A stretch of 64,000 bases of DNA from Autumnicola edwardsiae. GTDB taxonomy: Bacteria > Bacteroidota > Bacteroidia > Flavobacteriales > Flavobacteriaceae. The notes beneath the pieces were generated by a model. It was not told the origin of the DNA. It searched no databases and saw only the letters and a list, made by a program, of their open reading frames with translations. Below are positions 56,524 to 64,000 of the stretch, in pieces (the first letter of the stretch is position 1; every line of letters begins with the position of its first letter). The DNA lies in NCBI RefSeq assembly GCF_031846505.1, contig NZ_JAVRHP010000001.1:1-64000 (forward strand), written 5' to 3'. The position numbers and the translations under genes were made by a program.

Positions 56524-57128
56524 TGAAACTGCTCCTTAAAAGCGCTTCCTACGTTTTTCACCCTTTGTGGATGCCGGTTGCAGGAAGCCTGCTTTATTTT
56601 TTCCTCACTCCCAGATTTTTTCCGGTTGAGCTTATTAAAATAAAATTGCTGGCAATAGCTATAATTACCTTATTTATTCCCATTGTATTTTATTTTCTAC
56701 TTAAAAACCTGGGTAAGGCTAATTCTCCTTTTCTAAGCGATGTGGATGAAAGGAGATGGCCGCTGTTCTTTTTTATCCTTCTCACGCTGATGATCCTTTA
56801 CCAGGTGCTTAATTCTTACAATTATCCAGCTCTTTATTTCTATTTTGTAGGCATTCTTTTCTCTACAATGACCTGTTTTATAATGAGCCTCTTTCGGGTC
56901 AAAGTCAGTTTACACCTTGTTGGTCTTACCGGCCTGGCAATGTTTGTTGTGGCGCTTGGTGTTCATTTTCACCTTAACCTTATATATACAATTGCTTTTC
57001 TTCTCACAGCGCTGGGGCTCACCGCCTCATCCCGGCTCCTTTACAAAGCACATACTGTCCTTGAGTTAATAGTGGGCTTTTTTATAGGTCTGATTCCACA
57101 ACTTATAGTAATTAATTACTGGCTATAA
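56523..57128 (+). CDS. PAP2-like membrane protein
   Basis: A 201-residue inner-membrane protein with about six helices and a diverged PAP2 (lipid phosphatase) layout. Motif 2-like SLHLVGLTG replaces the usual SGH, and motif 3-like SSRLLYKAHTVLELIVGF matches SR-x5-H-x3-D except for Glu in place of the last Asp. Motif 1 (K-x6-RP) is not clear, although ERRWPLFF is nearby. It may be an altered lipid phosphatase or have lost activity. It overlaps the rpoN stop by one base (co-translated) and the convergent barrel gene by 6 bp. Confidence 0.7.
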   Translation: MKLLLKSASYVFHPLWMPVAGSLLYFFLTPRFFPVELIKIKLLAIAIITLFIPIVFYFLLKNLGKANSPFLSDVDERRWPLFFFILLTLMILYQVLNSYNYPALYFYFVGILFSTMTCFIMSLFRVKVSLHLVGLTGLAMFVVALGVHFHLNLIYTIAFLLTALGLTASSRLLYKAHTVLELIVGFFIGLIPQLIVINYWL

Positions 57129-57845
57129 GATATAGAACATAAGTCCCATTTTTAGCGTAGAAAGTTCTACTTCCTCATTCTGAATATAAGCATCCTTAAA
57201 AAAGGAATTTAGACTGTAATAGAAATGAAAATTAAAGGTGTTGTAGCCAAAGGTAAACGTTGCCCCTAACCGAAACCTATCGAACTCGGGAACATCTGTT
57301 TGAACCACCTGATTTGCATCCTGAACAAAGTTAGACTTAAGATAGTAAACATAGCCTAGTTTGAGCCCTGTATAAATGCGCCAGAATTTGTAACTGGTTG
57401 CGGTAGACGTTCTCCACCGGAATTCTATTGGAGCCTCTACTAATTGCGTACTGAATCTGTTTGTATCGTAAGAAATATTATCGTCTAAACTTCTGAAAAC
57501 AGATTCTCCATCCTCAGTTTCGCCTATAAAAAGATTTTGACCATAGCTATTTAATGACCAACCCAAACCGACAGCAACTGCGATATTTCTGCGATTATTA
57601 ATGGGAAAATCCCGCATCACGCCAAGGTGTACCCCTCCAGAAAAACCAGATTGCGAAACAGATGAGGATGTGTTGGTAAGGAGATTAAAGCTAAGGCCCA
57701 CATAAAATTGATCTTCCCGGTACAGACTATCAATTACAGTGGGAATGGTATCCCCGATATTCATAAAGCGATCCCTCTCTTCCTGTGAAAAAGAGATCTC
57801 CGATATGCTAAGAAAAAATAAGAGGACTGCTAATTTAATTTTCAT
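57123..57845 (-). CDS. Porin-family outer membrane beta-barrel protein
   Basis: A 240-residue protein with a Sec signal (MKIKLAVLLFFLSISEISFS) and a small beta-barrel of the OMP_b-brl type, with strands such as GVHLGVMRDFPINN, EAPIEFRWRTSTAT, YTGLKLGYVYYLKS and the final aromatic strand GLMFYIL. It resembles the PorT-like family but is not firmly the T9SS protein of that name. ATG 57845 is chosen over the longer frame. It is the last gene beside the ExbB/ExbD cluster but is separated from it by a terminator. Confidence 0.8.
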   Translation of the reverse strand: MKIKLAVLLFFLSISEISFSQEERDRFMNIGDTIPTVIDSLYREDQFYVGLSFNLLTNTSSSVSQSGFSGGVHLGVMRDFPINNRRNIAVAVGLGWSLNSYGQNLFIGETEDGESVFRSLDDNISYDTNRFSTQLVEAPIEFRWRTSTATSYKFWRIYTGLKLGYVYYLKSNFVQDANQVVQTDVPEFDRFRLGATFTFGYNTFNFHFYYSLNSFFKDAYIQNEEVELSTLKMGLMFYIL

Positions 57846-57879
57846 TTCAACGAAAAAGATGGTTTCAGAATAAATATAA

Positions 57880-57917
57880 AAAAACATCCTGTCCAAAAAT
57901 CTGAACAGGATGTTTTT
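57880..57917 (-). terminator. Terminator after the ExbB/ExbD operon
   Basis: AAAAACATCCTGT and ACAGGATGTTTTT form a strong stem; the minus strand continues with a T-run. It separates exbD from the barrel gene. Confidence 0.82.
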
Positions 57918-57940
57918 AAAAGATTATTTTAAAAGCTTAA

Positions 57941-58420
57941 CTACAAATTCTGAGTTGCATCTCCAGGAATTACCGTGTAGTTAATTTTAAGGGCTTCTGC
58001 CTTTCTCAATTCTTGTTTAATATCTGATACAAGACCCATGTTTGTTTCTTCATCAACTTTAAGAGCTGTCGTTAGGTAAGGAACAAGCTCCTCCCTTTTT
58101 GACTCTCTCTCCTGAAAAATAAATTGCTGAACTTCAGATACATCTGCAAATTTATCATTCAACTGAATACGAGCCTCACTTCCAAATTGTTGCTGATATC
58201 GCTGGCTTGGTTTCCCTGCATATATATACATGATCAAATCCTTCTTATCCAACTTTTCCACTTGATCTGCAAATGGTAATTTGTTTTGTACCATTAAGGT
58301 ATTTTGACGCATTACCGTAGCAACCATGAAGAAGAAAAGTAACATAAAGACAATATCCGGTAAAGAAGCGGTATTTACCGCTGGCAACTCTCCACCCTTT
58401 TTCTTCTTAAATTTAGACAT
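57941..58420 (-). CDS. ExbD/TolR-family biopolymer transport protein (second copy)
   Basis: A 159-residue ExbD-like protein: a basic cytosolic N-terminus (MSKFKKKKGG), one membrane helix SLPDIVFMLLFFFMVATVM with the essential Asp, and a periplasmic domain. Together with ExbB it converts proton flow into energy for TonB-type or gliding/secretion machines. It is the last gene of the ExbB operon, 35 bp after the first exbD. Confidence 0.9.
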   Translation of the reverse strand: MSKFKKKKGGELPAVNTASLPDIVFMLLFFFMVATVMRQNTLMVQNKLPFADQVEKLDKKDLIMYIYAGKPSQRYQQQFGSEARIQLNDKFADVSEVQQFIFQERESKREELVPYLTTALKVDEETNMGLVSDIKQELRKAEALKINYTVIPGDATQNL

Positions 58421-58455
58421 AATAGTAAATTTAAATTTTTAGTTCAAAAAACTCT

Positions 58456-59067
58456 CTAGCTCTTCTTCGGTTCGGCCTCAGATAATTTCTGTGGAATCAT
58501 ATTTTTAATAACCTCAATTCTTTCCTCCAGTTGTTCTTTATCTCCATTATACCTGGGATCGGAATAAGCCGCTTCCATTTCATTAAAGCTAACGTTATAG
58601 ATACGTTGCGCTTCTCTATTTCTCAAGAAGTTATAAGCTGCAACAAGCTCATTTTGAACAGCAATATACGTTCCATACTCAGTACCACGGTTATTCTGCA
58701 AAGAAATAACTGCTTTCTGAGGATTTACAGACAACTCCGGATCTGCCGGACCCTGACAAAAAGCACAAGCCTCATCTCCGGTTCCTCCACCATTGTCCAG
58801 GAAGTCTACAGCCGCCTGGCGCAATTCACCGATTTCCATGTTTTCATCCTCTACAAGCAATTCATTATTACTGTTAACAATTACTTCAAAGACGTTACGC
58901 ATCTTCAATACCGGTGGTTCCACATCTTCATCCTGCCATGGCGGTAGCTTCCTGCTAATACCCTTATCTGTCTCAATGGTTGTAGTAACCAGGAAAAAGA
59001 TTAAGAGCAGGAAGGCAATATCTGCCATGGAACCTGCATTAACTTCTGGTGATGCTCTTCTAGCCAT
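58456..59067 (-). CDS. ExbD/TolR-family protein with a Cys-containing insertion (first copy)
   Basis: A 203-residue ExbD, longer than usual (about 140). The helix SMADIAFLLLIFFLVTTTI has the conserved Asp. The periplasmic domain has an extra segment NGGGTGDEACAFCQGPAD with a CxxC that is not part of classical ExbD and could form a disulfide or bind metal. It lies 3 bp after the small membrane protein gene. Two ExbD proteins next to one ExbB is the common flavobacterial layout. Confidence 0.88.
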   Translation of the reverse strand: MARRASPEVNAGSMADIAFLLLIFFLVTTTIETDKGISRKLPPWQDEDVEPPVLKMRNVFEVIVNSNNELLVEDENMEIGELRQAAVDFLDNGGGTGDEACAFCQGPADPELSVNPQKAVISLQNNRGTEYGTYIAVQNELVAAYNFLRNREAQRIYNVSFNEMEAAYSDPRYNGDKEQLEERIEVIKNMIPQKLSEAEPKKS

Positions 59068-59070
59068 AAT

Positions 59071-59508
59071 TTATTTTATTAATTTTCTCACTCCGGAGAC
59101 TATCATTGCTCCCACTGCGACAGCTGCAAGAATATAGAAAGTCACAAGACCTGCTCCCACCCAGTGTGAACCACTAGCAGACAAGGCCTCACCATCTTTC
59201 ATTATTACCTCGTTCCCATCAGTTAGCATATAGGCAATAATTACAATGACTGCAAAAGTTCCTATAGAAATGAGTGTGTTTTTAATGTTTCCTCTAAATA
59301 GCCCGACAATTACAAAGATAGCGACCAAAATAATAATAGCTGCAAGTACCAGATACGCAACATACATATAAGGATCAAGCATGCTGCTTTGTACATCTGC
59401 AGAGGCTTCTATAGCATCCCCGCCAGAAATCAATATTCTAGCTAGTAGTATAAGAGCCAGAACTCCAATAACGAGCGCGAGATATTTTAATATTTTATGT
59501 AAAGTCAT
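59071..59508 (-). CDS. Four-helix membrane protein of the ExbB/ExbD cluster
   Basis: A 145-residue protein with about four hydrophobic helices (ALVIGVLALILLARIL, YVAYLVLAAIIILVAIFVIVG, NTLISIGTFAVIVIIAYML, VGAGLVTFYILAAVAVG). No motif or family is recognised. Its place between exbB and exbD with gaps of 14 and 3 bp suggests it belongs to the same energising complex; this is inference from gene order. Confidence 0.8.
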   Translation of the reverse strand: MTLHKILKYLALVIGVLALILLARILISGGDAIEASADVQSSMLDPYMYVAYLVLAAIIILVAIFVIVGLFRGNIKNTLISIGTFAVIVIIAYMLTDGNEVIMKDGEALSASGSHWVGAGLVTFYILAAVAVGAMIVSGVRKLIK

Positions 59509-59522
59509 AATCTAGTATGGTC

Positions 59523-60323
59523 TTAAATTCTTTTTTTGTTTTTGTATTCTACCAACATATCAATTAATAAAATTGAAGCATCTTCCATATCGTTAACGAT
59601 ACTGTCAATTTTAGCGATAATGTAGTTGTAGAAAATCTGAAGTATAATAGCAACTATCAGACCAAATACGGTGGTTAAAAGTGCTACTTTAATACCTCCG
59701 GCAACTAAAGAAGGCTGCATATCCCCGGCAGCTTCAATTCTATCAAATGCCTGGATCATACCAATTACTGTACCCATGAAACCAAGCATCGGCGCCAAAG
59801 CGATAAATAAAGATACCCATGACACGTTTTTCTCAAGTTGTCCCATTTGCACTCCACCATAAGCCACAACCGCCTTTTCAGCAGCCTCCACGCTCTCATC
59901 TGCTCGATCAAGACCCTGGTAATAAATAGACGCAACAGGACCTCTTGTGTTTCTGCATACTTCTTTAGCAGCTTCAACACCACCGCTCTTTAAAGCATCT
60001 TCAACATCCCTTGCTAATTTCTTTGTATTTGTTGTGGAAAGGTTCAAAAAGATAATCCTCTCAATCGCAATGGCCAGACCAAGAATTAAACATAGAAGCA
60101 CAATGCCCATAAATTCAGGACCACCTTCTATAAAACGTCTTTTTAATTCCTGATGAAAACCGGCAGTTTCTTCTTCGCCCACATCACCAGCAGCATCATC
60201 ATCCTGTTGTACAAAGGTCACGGTATTACCCGGCAATGTATTACCACTGTTTGCCGCATTAAGATTTACGGCTCCAAGCACCATAATCGCAGCGATTACC
60301 AAAATAGAAAATAATCTTTTCAT
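59523..60323 (-). CDS. exbB: ExbB/TolQ/MotA-family proton channel protein
   Basis: A 266-residue protein with an N-terminal extension (signal-like segment then acidic region to about 60), three membrane helices and the conserved cytosolic part. The first channel helix is FMGIVLLCLILGLAIAIERI, and the second and third contain LAPMLGFMGTVIGMIQAF and GIKVALLTTVFGLIVAI, with the pore Thr. With the ExbD proteins downstream it forms an inner-membrane proton motor for TonB-linked transport or other envelope machines. It is the first gene of a four-gene operon that ends at 57941. Confidence 0.92.
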   Translation of the reverse strand: MKRLFSILVIAAIMVLGAVNLNAANSGNTLPGNTVTFVQQDDDAAGDVGEEETAGFHQELKRRFIEGGPEFMGIVLLCLILGLAIAIERIIFLNLSTTNTKKLARDVEDALKSGGVEAAKEVCRNTRGPVASIYYQGLDRADESVEAAEKAVVAYGGVQMGQLEKNVSWVSLFIALAPMLGFMGTVIGMIQAFDRIEAAGDMQPSLVAGGIKVALLTTVFGLIVAIILQIFYNYIIAKIDSIVNDMEDASILLIDMLVEYKNKKRI

Positions 60324-60390
60324 TACTGTTTGTCTTAATTTAATTAGTTAAAGGGTAAATATAAAAATAATTTTTCAATAAAACACTTAG

Positions 60391-60478
60391 CAGAGAGGAA
60401 GGGATTCGAACCCTCGATACGCTTTTGGCGTATACACACTTTCCAGGCGTGCGCCTTCGACCACTCGGCCACCTCTCT
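60391..60478 (-). tRNA. tRNA-Ser (anticodon GGA)
   Basis: The minus strand gives an 88-nt class II tRNA. The acceptor stem is AGAGAGG/CCTCTCT, the anticodon loop is CTGGAAA (GGA), the long variable arm is TATACGC-CAAAA-GCGTATC, and the T arm has GGTTCGAATCC. The discriminator base is G. CCA is not encoded. Confidence 0.95.
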
Positions 60479-60501
60479 ATTCAAAATGTTAAACGGTGCG
60501 G

Positions 60502-60531
60502 CAAATAACAAAAAAAATAATACATCTTCAA
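60502..60531 (-). promoter_or_regulatory. Promoter of tRNA-Ser
   Basis: On the minus strand TTG (60529-60531), a 19-bp spacer and GTTATTTG (60502-60509), one base off TAnnTTTG, 24 bp before the tRNA. Confidence 0.5.
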
Positions 60532-60548
60532 GCATGCCGCGTTAATTT

Positions 60549-61577
60549 TTAAGCCATTTCGCCTCTTAAAGATGTTTCAAATATAGTTTTAAATACTTTG
60601 TTGGATAAATCTTTTGCCAATAAATACATCATTTTCCCAACGGCGGCCTCTGTTGTTATGTCTTTTCCCGATATGACTCCTATCTTTTTAAGCTCCATAC
60701 TGGTCTCATATTGTCCCATAGCCACACTCCCCGCAATGCATTGGGTAACATTTACAACTCTAAGTCCCAAAGCAATTTTTTCTGCCAGAATATCTAAAAA
60801 CCATTTATCATTAGGTGCGTTCCCGCTACCAAAAGTTTCAAGGATAACCCCCTTCAGATTCTTTTTGGAAAGTATATACTCCACCGTGCTTTCGCTTATA
60901 CCTGGAAATATCTTAAGGATCAGGATATTATCATCAAGCTTTCTATGAAGTTTAGTTTCCTGCTTTCGGTTTGGCCTCCATAGAACATCTTCATTTACTG
61001 AAAGATAAACGCCAGATTCGGCTAATGGCGTATAATTTGGGGAAGCAAAAGCCTGAAAATGCTCAGCATTTATCTTGGTTGTACGATTGGCCCGATACAA
61101 CTTGTATTCAAAATAAAGACCTACTTCCGAAATTACCGGCTCTCCGTTTTTCTGAAGTCCTGCAATTTGTATACTTGTTATTAAATTCTCCTTTGCATCT
61201 GTCCTTAAATCACCAATTGGTAATTGTGAGCCCGTAAAGATAATTGGTTTATGGAGGTTTTCAAACATAAAACTAAGGGCAGAAGCTGTGTAAGACATCG
61301 TATCGCTACCGTGAAGAATAACAAAGCCATCATGTTTTTCATAGTTCTCCTCTACAGTTTCTGCTATCTGAAGCCAGCCATCCGGATTCATATTGGAAGA
61401 ATCTACAGGGTCTCTAAAGCTAAGGGTCTCAATTTCATGCTCCAGAAGCTTTAATTCCGGAATATTTTGCAATAATTCATTAAAATTGAAGGCTTTAAGG
61501 GCGCCAGTATCATAATCTTTTATCATGCCAATGGTCCCCCCGGTATAAACCAGCAGAATTTTAGCTCTTGCTTTCAT
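60549..61577 (-). CDS. ansA: Type I L-asparaginase
   Basis: A 342-residue cytosolic asparaginase of the AnsA type. Both catalytic threonines are present: LLVYTGGTIGMIKD near the start and ILHGSDTMSYTASALSFM (about 90), and the Lys of the catalytic triad is in the DAKENL segment. It hydrolyses asparagine to aspartate and ammonia. Its ATG lies 17 bp inside the 3' end of the acyltransferase gene, so the two are co-transcribed. Confidence 0.95.
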   Translation of the reverse strand: MKARAKILLVYTGGTIGMIKDYDTGALKAFNFNELLQNIPELKLLEHEIETLSFRDPVDSSNMNPDGWLQIAETVEENYEKHDGFVILHGSDTMSYTASALSFMFENLHKPIIFTGSQLPIGDLRTDAKENLITSIQIAGLQKNGEPVISEVGLYFEYKLYRANRTTKINAEHFQAFASPNYTPLAESGVYLSVNEDVLWRPNRKQETKLHRKLDDNILILKIFPGISESTVEYILSKKNLKGVILETFGSGNAPNDKWFLDILAEKIALGLRVVNVTQCIAGSVAMGQYETSMELKKIGVISGKDITTEAAVGKMMYLLAKDLSNKVFKTIFETSLRGEMA

Positions 61578-62703
61578 ACAGGCCTTCTTTGTTTACTACA
61601 GGATTGGCATACATAAGAAGATAGCTGTTTACTTCCAGGGCATTTTTTAAATCTACCCTGCGCATAAGCCTTCTTTCAAATTGCCTTTTTTGTTTATCTG
61701 AATATTTCGAGGCGTATTTCTCATGATTGTTCAGCAAATCGTAAGCGATATAATTTGCAGGCCACAACATATAATTCTCATAGATTTTCTGGTCAATTTT
61801 CTCTGCCACCACTTTTAACTGGTCATTTACAGAAATTTGCTGAGCTTCAATATCTGAGAAAATTTTGTCTTCCATTAATCCGCAGGCACTAATATGTATC
61901 CTCCCCTTCTGGCCCAACGCACCCTGCATTATTGAATTAAAATCTTCGTTGGCGCTCTTTACATAGGTTTCCTTCATCCTTTTTGCCATAATTTCAGGCA
62001 TTTTCAAAATATCTGTGGGATCAAATTCATAGGAAATAGCAACCGGAACGATTTTTAGTTTTGAAAAATATTCGCAAAGGCTCAAATCTTTCTTTCCCAT
62101 AGCAATCATTTTCAAAACCCCCTGCTGTGTATGGTCACTGCCATCTTTTGTCCTGCCTTCCCGCTGTGCCATCCAAACCGAGCGTTTATCCTGAAATAGC
62201 AGCTTTCTTATATATTCTGAAAGCTTCAGGGAACTTTTGAGCATTTCCCGGGGACCAAGCCCCCTAAGAACAAGAAAATTCCGGTTAAGCTTCGACAGCG
62301 CCAGAAGAAAAGGTTTTTTCACCAGATTATCACCAATAGCAGAAGCCGTCATGACCAGGTTATGATCGTAAAGGGTATAATTAAGCAACGAAGTATCCAG
62401 GATTATATCCCTGTGATTAGAGATAAAAAAATAAGATTGATCTTCCTCGAGACTATCAAAACCGCTGTAAGTAAGCCCTTCGGTGCTCTTTTCCAGAACC
62501 ATATCTACCGAATGGTAAATGACCCTGGTCTGAAAATCCCGGATGGACCGGCACTGTATGACCAATTCCTCAATTTCAGAAAACTCCTTTTCCGGGAAAG
62601 TGAACTGAAGCAAAGCCTTTACCATTGGATGCTTTACATATTGTCGCAAGGCCTCCTCCACTTCCTCATCTTTATAAAACCTTATATCTTCAAAATCTTG
62701 CAC
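61561..62703 (-). CDS. Acyltransferase of the glycerol-3-phosphate/PlsC superfamily
   Basis: A 380-residue acyltransferase. The active-site block reads FISNHRDIILD, where the usual NH-x4-D is NH-x5-D, a one-residue-longer spacing. The second block is VWMAQREGRTKDG (EGTR-like, substrate phosphate), and VPVAISYEFDP (motif IV) follows. It probably transfers an acyl chain to a lysophospholipid or similar acceptor at the inner membrane, although no membrane helix is obvious. It overlaps ansA by 17 bp. Confidence 0.85.
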   Translation of the reverse strand: MQDFEDIRFYKDEEVEEALRQYVKHPMVKALLQFTFPEKEFSEIEELVIQCRSIRDFQTRVIYHSVDMVLEKSTEGLTYSGFDSLEEDQSYFFISNHRDIILDTSLLNYTLYDHNLVMTASAIGDNLVKKPFLLALSKLNRNFLVLRGLGPREMLKSSLKLSEYIRKLLFQDKRSVWMAQREGRTKDGSDHTQQGVLKMIAMGKKDLSLCEYFSKLKIVPVAISYEFDPTDILKMPEIMAKRMKETYVKSANEDFNSIMQGALGQKGRIHISACGLMEDKIFSDIEAQQISVNDQLKVVAEKIDQKIYENYMLWPANYIAYDLLNNHEKYASKYSDKQKRQFERRLMRRVDLKNALEVNSYLLMYANPVVNKEGLYESKS

Positions 62704-62826
62704 GAATTTTCATCTTAGCATGCCCTTTGGGCATTTTATTAAACCAAATGCCTTTACACGGCAATATAAGCAAACAATGTTAATGGCTTATAAAGGCAAA
62801 TAAACAAAATATAAAACAGGAAAATA

Positions 62827-63594
62827 TTACCGCCCAAAAATTACTTTAGAATTAGCAGTGGTTATTTCCGCAACTTCTTTGTATTCAAGGTTATAAATTT
62901 CAGCAATTTTTGTAGCAATTTTCGTAATAAAGACCGGTTCATTTCTTTTCCCGCGGAAGGGAGCCGGAGCAAGGTACGGAGCATCTGTTTCCAGCACAAT
63001 TTCCTGAAGGGGAATCTGATTTAAAAATTTATCGATCTTTCCGTTTTTAAAGGTCACCACACCTCCAATTCCCAGCTTCATATTATAAGACAGCGCCTTT
63101 TGCGCCTGCTCTAAACTTCCTGTAAAGCAATGGAAAATTCCGAAGAGATCTTCTCCTTTTTCACTCTCCAGAACCTCAAAAACCTCATCGAATGCATCCC
63201 GGCAGTGAATAACGATTGGCAACTTGTATTTTTTTGCCAACTGAATTTGCTTTTTGAAAGCCTCCTGCTGAATTTCCAAAGTACCTTTATCCCAGTGCAG
63301 ATCTATGCCAATTTCTCCTACCGCATAAAATTTTCTCCTTTTAAACTGCGCTTCAACATGAGCGAGTTCCTGCTTGAAATTTTCCTTTACATGCGTAGGA
63401 TGCAGCCCCATCATTAAAAAAATATTTTCAGGATAAGCTGCCTCAAGATCATACATCGCTCTGGTGTACTCAGAATCTATAGCCGGAATAAAAAATCTTT
63501 TAATACCTGAATCTATTGCTGCGGAAATTATCTTTTCCCTGTCCTCATCAAAAGCTTCGCTGTATAAATGTGTATGGGTGTCGGTTAAAATCAT
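62827..63594 (-). CDS. TatD-family metal-dependent hydrolase
   Basis: A 255-residue TIM-barrel deoxyribonuclease of the TatD group. Metal ligands are in TDTHTHLYSEAF, GEIGIDLHWD, IVIHCRDAF, FHCFTGS and LETDAPYLAP. TatD enzymes cut DNA 3'-5' and take part in repair or quality control. TATTTTTG (63600-63607 on the minus strand) is a -7 element for this gene, opposite that of the divergent retropepsin-like gene. The 123-bp gap to the acyltransferase gene has a small GC hairpin (ATGCCC-AAA-GGGCAT) and no other feature. Confidence 0.92.
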   Translation of the reverse strand: MILTDTHTHLYSEAFDEDREKIISAAIDSGIKRFFIPAIDSEYTRAMYDLEAAYPENIFLMMGLHPTHVKENFKQELAHVEAQFKRRKFYAVGEIGIDLHWDKGTLEIQQEAFKKQIQLAKKYKLPIVIHCRDAFDEVFEVLESEKGEDLFGIFHCFTGSLEQAQKALSYNMKLGIGGVVTFKNGKIDKFLNQIPLQEIVLETDAPYLAPAPFRGKRNEPVFITKIATKIAEIYNLEYKEVAEITTANSKVIFGR

Positions 63595-63623
63595 AAATGC
63601 AAAAATAATTTATTTTGAAGACC

Positions 63624-63631
63624 TATCTTTG
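63624..63631 (+). promoter_or_regulatory. -7 element of the retropepsin-like gene
   Basis: TATCTTTG, matching TAnnTTTG, 14 bp before the ATG at 63646; divergent from the tatD -7 element. Confidence 0.4.
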
Positions 63632-63645
63632 CTAAAAAAGAAAGA

Positions 63646-64000
63646 ATGTCAACTTTAAAGAAATTGCTTGAAAAGAAAGGGTACCATCGTATAAAGTTCA
63701 AATACACCAAAACCAATCATATAGAAATAGTTGCTAAAATAAATAACATTGAAGGCAATTTTATTCTCGATACAGGAGCCTCAAGCACCTGCGTGGGAAT
63801 GGAAGCAGTAAAACATTTTAAATTAATTGCTGAAGATAGCGATGTAAAAGCGGCCGGAGCAGGAGCTACAAATATGCTCACGCAAATTGCCCAGAAAAAC
63901 AGGATAGAAATTAAGGGATGGAAAAAAAAGAAGGTGGACCTGGTGCTTTTTGATCTAAGACATGTTAACGAAGCTCTTTTAAATCATGACGCAGAAAAAG
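63646..64000 (+). CDS. Retropepsin-like aspartic protease, N-terminal part (runs off the window)
   Basis: The 118 visible codons from ATG 63646 read as a clan AA aspartic protease. The strand IEIVAKINNIEGNFILDTGASSTCVG contains the catalytic D-T-G-A/S motif, followed by AAGAGATNMLTQ, a flap-like segment. Bacterial proteins of this type work as dimers; the 3' end lies outside the window. The divergent tatD gene and its own -7 element (63624) precede it. Family is clear from the DTGAS motif; substrate is unknown. Confidence 0.8.
   Translation, partial: MSTLKKLLEKKGYHRIKFKYTKTNHIEIVAKINNIEGNFILDTGASSTCVGMEAVKHFKLIAEDSDVKAAGAGATNMLTQIAQKNRIEIKGWKKKKVDLVLFDLRHVNEALLNHDAEK

Noticed and set aside
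57123..57845. Firm identification as the T9SS protein PorT
   Set aside because: Barrel features are generic, so only a porin-family call is made.
60344..60535. 63-codon reverse ORF reading VAEWSKAHAWKVCIRQKRIEG
   Set aside because: It is the tRNA-Ser gene translated in frame, a known source of false proteins.
1..64000. CRISPR arrays, insertion sequences, phage genes, rRNA
   Set aside because: No array of regularly spaced direct repeats, transposase, integrase or phage protein was found, and no rRNA sequence was seen.

Overview
The window looks like chromosomal housekeeping sequence from a member of the Flavobacteriaceae (Bacteroidota), of the Gramella/Salegentibacter type. This rests on: promoters of the form TTG-N18..20-TAnnTTTG with almost no Shine-Dalgarno sequences; a type IX secretion (T9SS) C-terminal sorting domain; TonB-dependent receptor and carboxypeptidase-regulatory-domain outer membrane proteins; DUF2723, DUF4271, DUF4296 and DUF5686 families; and an L13 beginning MDTLSYKT. 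There is no transposase, integrase, phage gene or CRISPR array. The mobile-like material is small: dispersed palindromic repeats and two toxin-antitoxin loci, one of them decayed.

Layout. 1-4.1 kb: start of a PAS sensor protein (minus), an FG-GAP/ASPIC-UnbV lipoprotein, a hicAB locus whose toxin is broken, and tRNA-Gln. 4.4-12 kb: a large DUF2723 GT-C-like membrane protein, a NodB deacetylase, a cysteine-free thioredoxin fold, a membrane-anchored metallophosphoesterase and an MFS sugar transporter. 12-19 kb: polA, a lipocalin-like lipoprotein, then rplM-rpsI-rpsB-tsf. 18.9-23 kb: an intact RelE/ParE-type TA pair, trmN6, a glutaryl-CoA-dehydrogenase-like gene, an unlisted 59-codon cysteine/lysine-rich gene, DUF3050 and a dense repeat cluster. 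23-27 kb (minus): ferredoxin, nfu, mrp, an alkyltransferase-like protein, a LysE-family exporter and trmB. 27-36 kb: a MurG-like glycosyltransferase, then a two-component system (minus) facing a lipoprotein / TonB receptor / T9SS-CTD set, and a LuxE-like protein. 36-43 kb: tyrS, an SDR epimerase, DUF4296-pyrC-DPM synthase, DUF4271-hemD and DUF423. 43-54 kb: Lrp regulator, ferritin, YugP-type peptidase, pyrH-frr, DUF5686, an RND/MMPL exporter and asnS. 54-64 kb: an unlisted 42-codon membrane peptide, RluA-type synthase, rpoN, a PAP2-like protein, a five-gene ExbB/ExbD/barrel cluster, tRNA-Ser, asparaginase, an acyltransferase, tatD and a truncated retropepsin-like gene.

How genes may work together. 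Nfu, Mrp and ferredoxin form an Fe-S group. pyrH-frr and rplM-rpsI-rpsB-tsf are translation operons. The DPM synthase could supply lipid-linked sugar to the GT-C-like DUF2723 protein (inference). The two-component system lies head-to-head with the TonB receptor set across a spacer holding TTAA direct repeats, which suggests local control of an outer-membrane uptake system (inference).

Most notable: two families of short palindromes are scattered through the intergenic DNA, and close matches to one of them also sit inside three genes. Other points are the decayed HicA beside an intact HicB, substitutions at catalytic sites (PolA ExoI Glu to Gln, MGMT Cys to Ala, thioredoxin without cysteines, Mrp without its CxxC), and two small genes that are easily missed.
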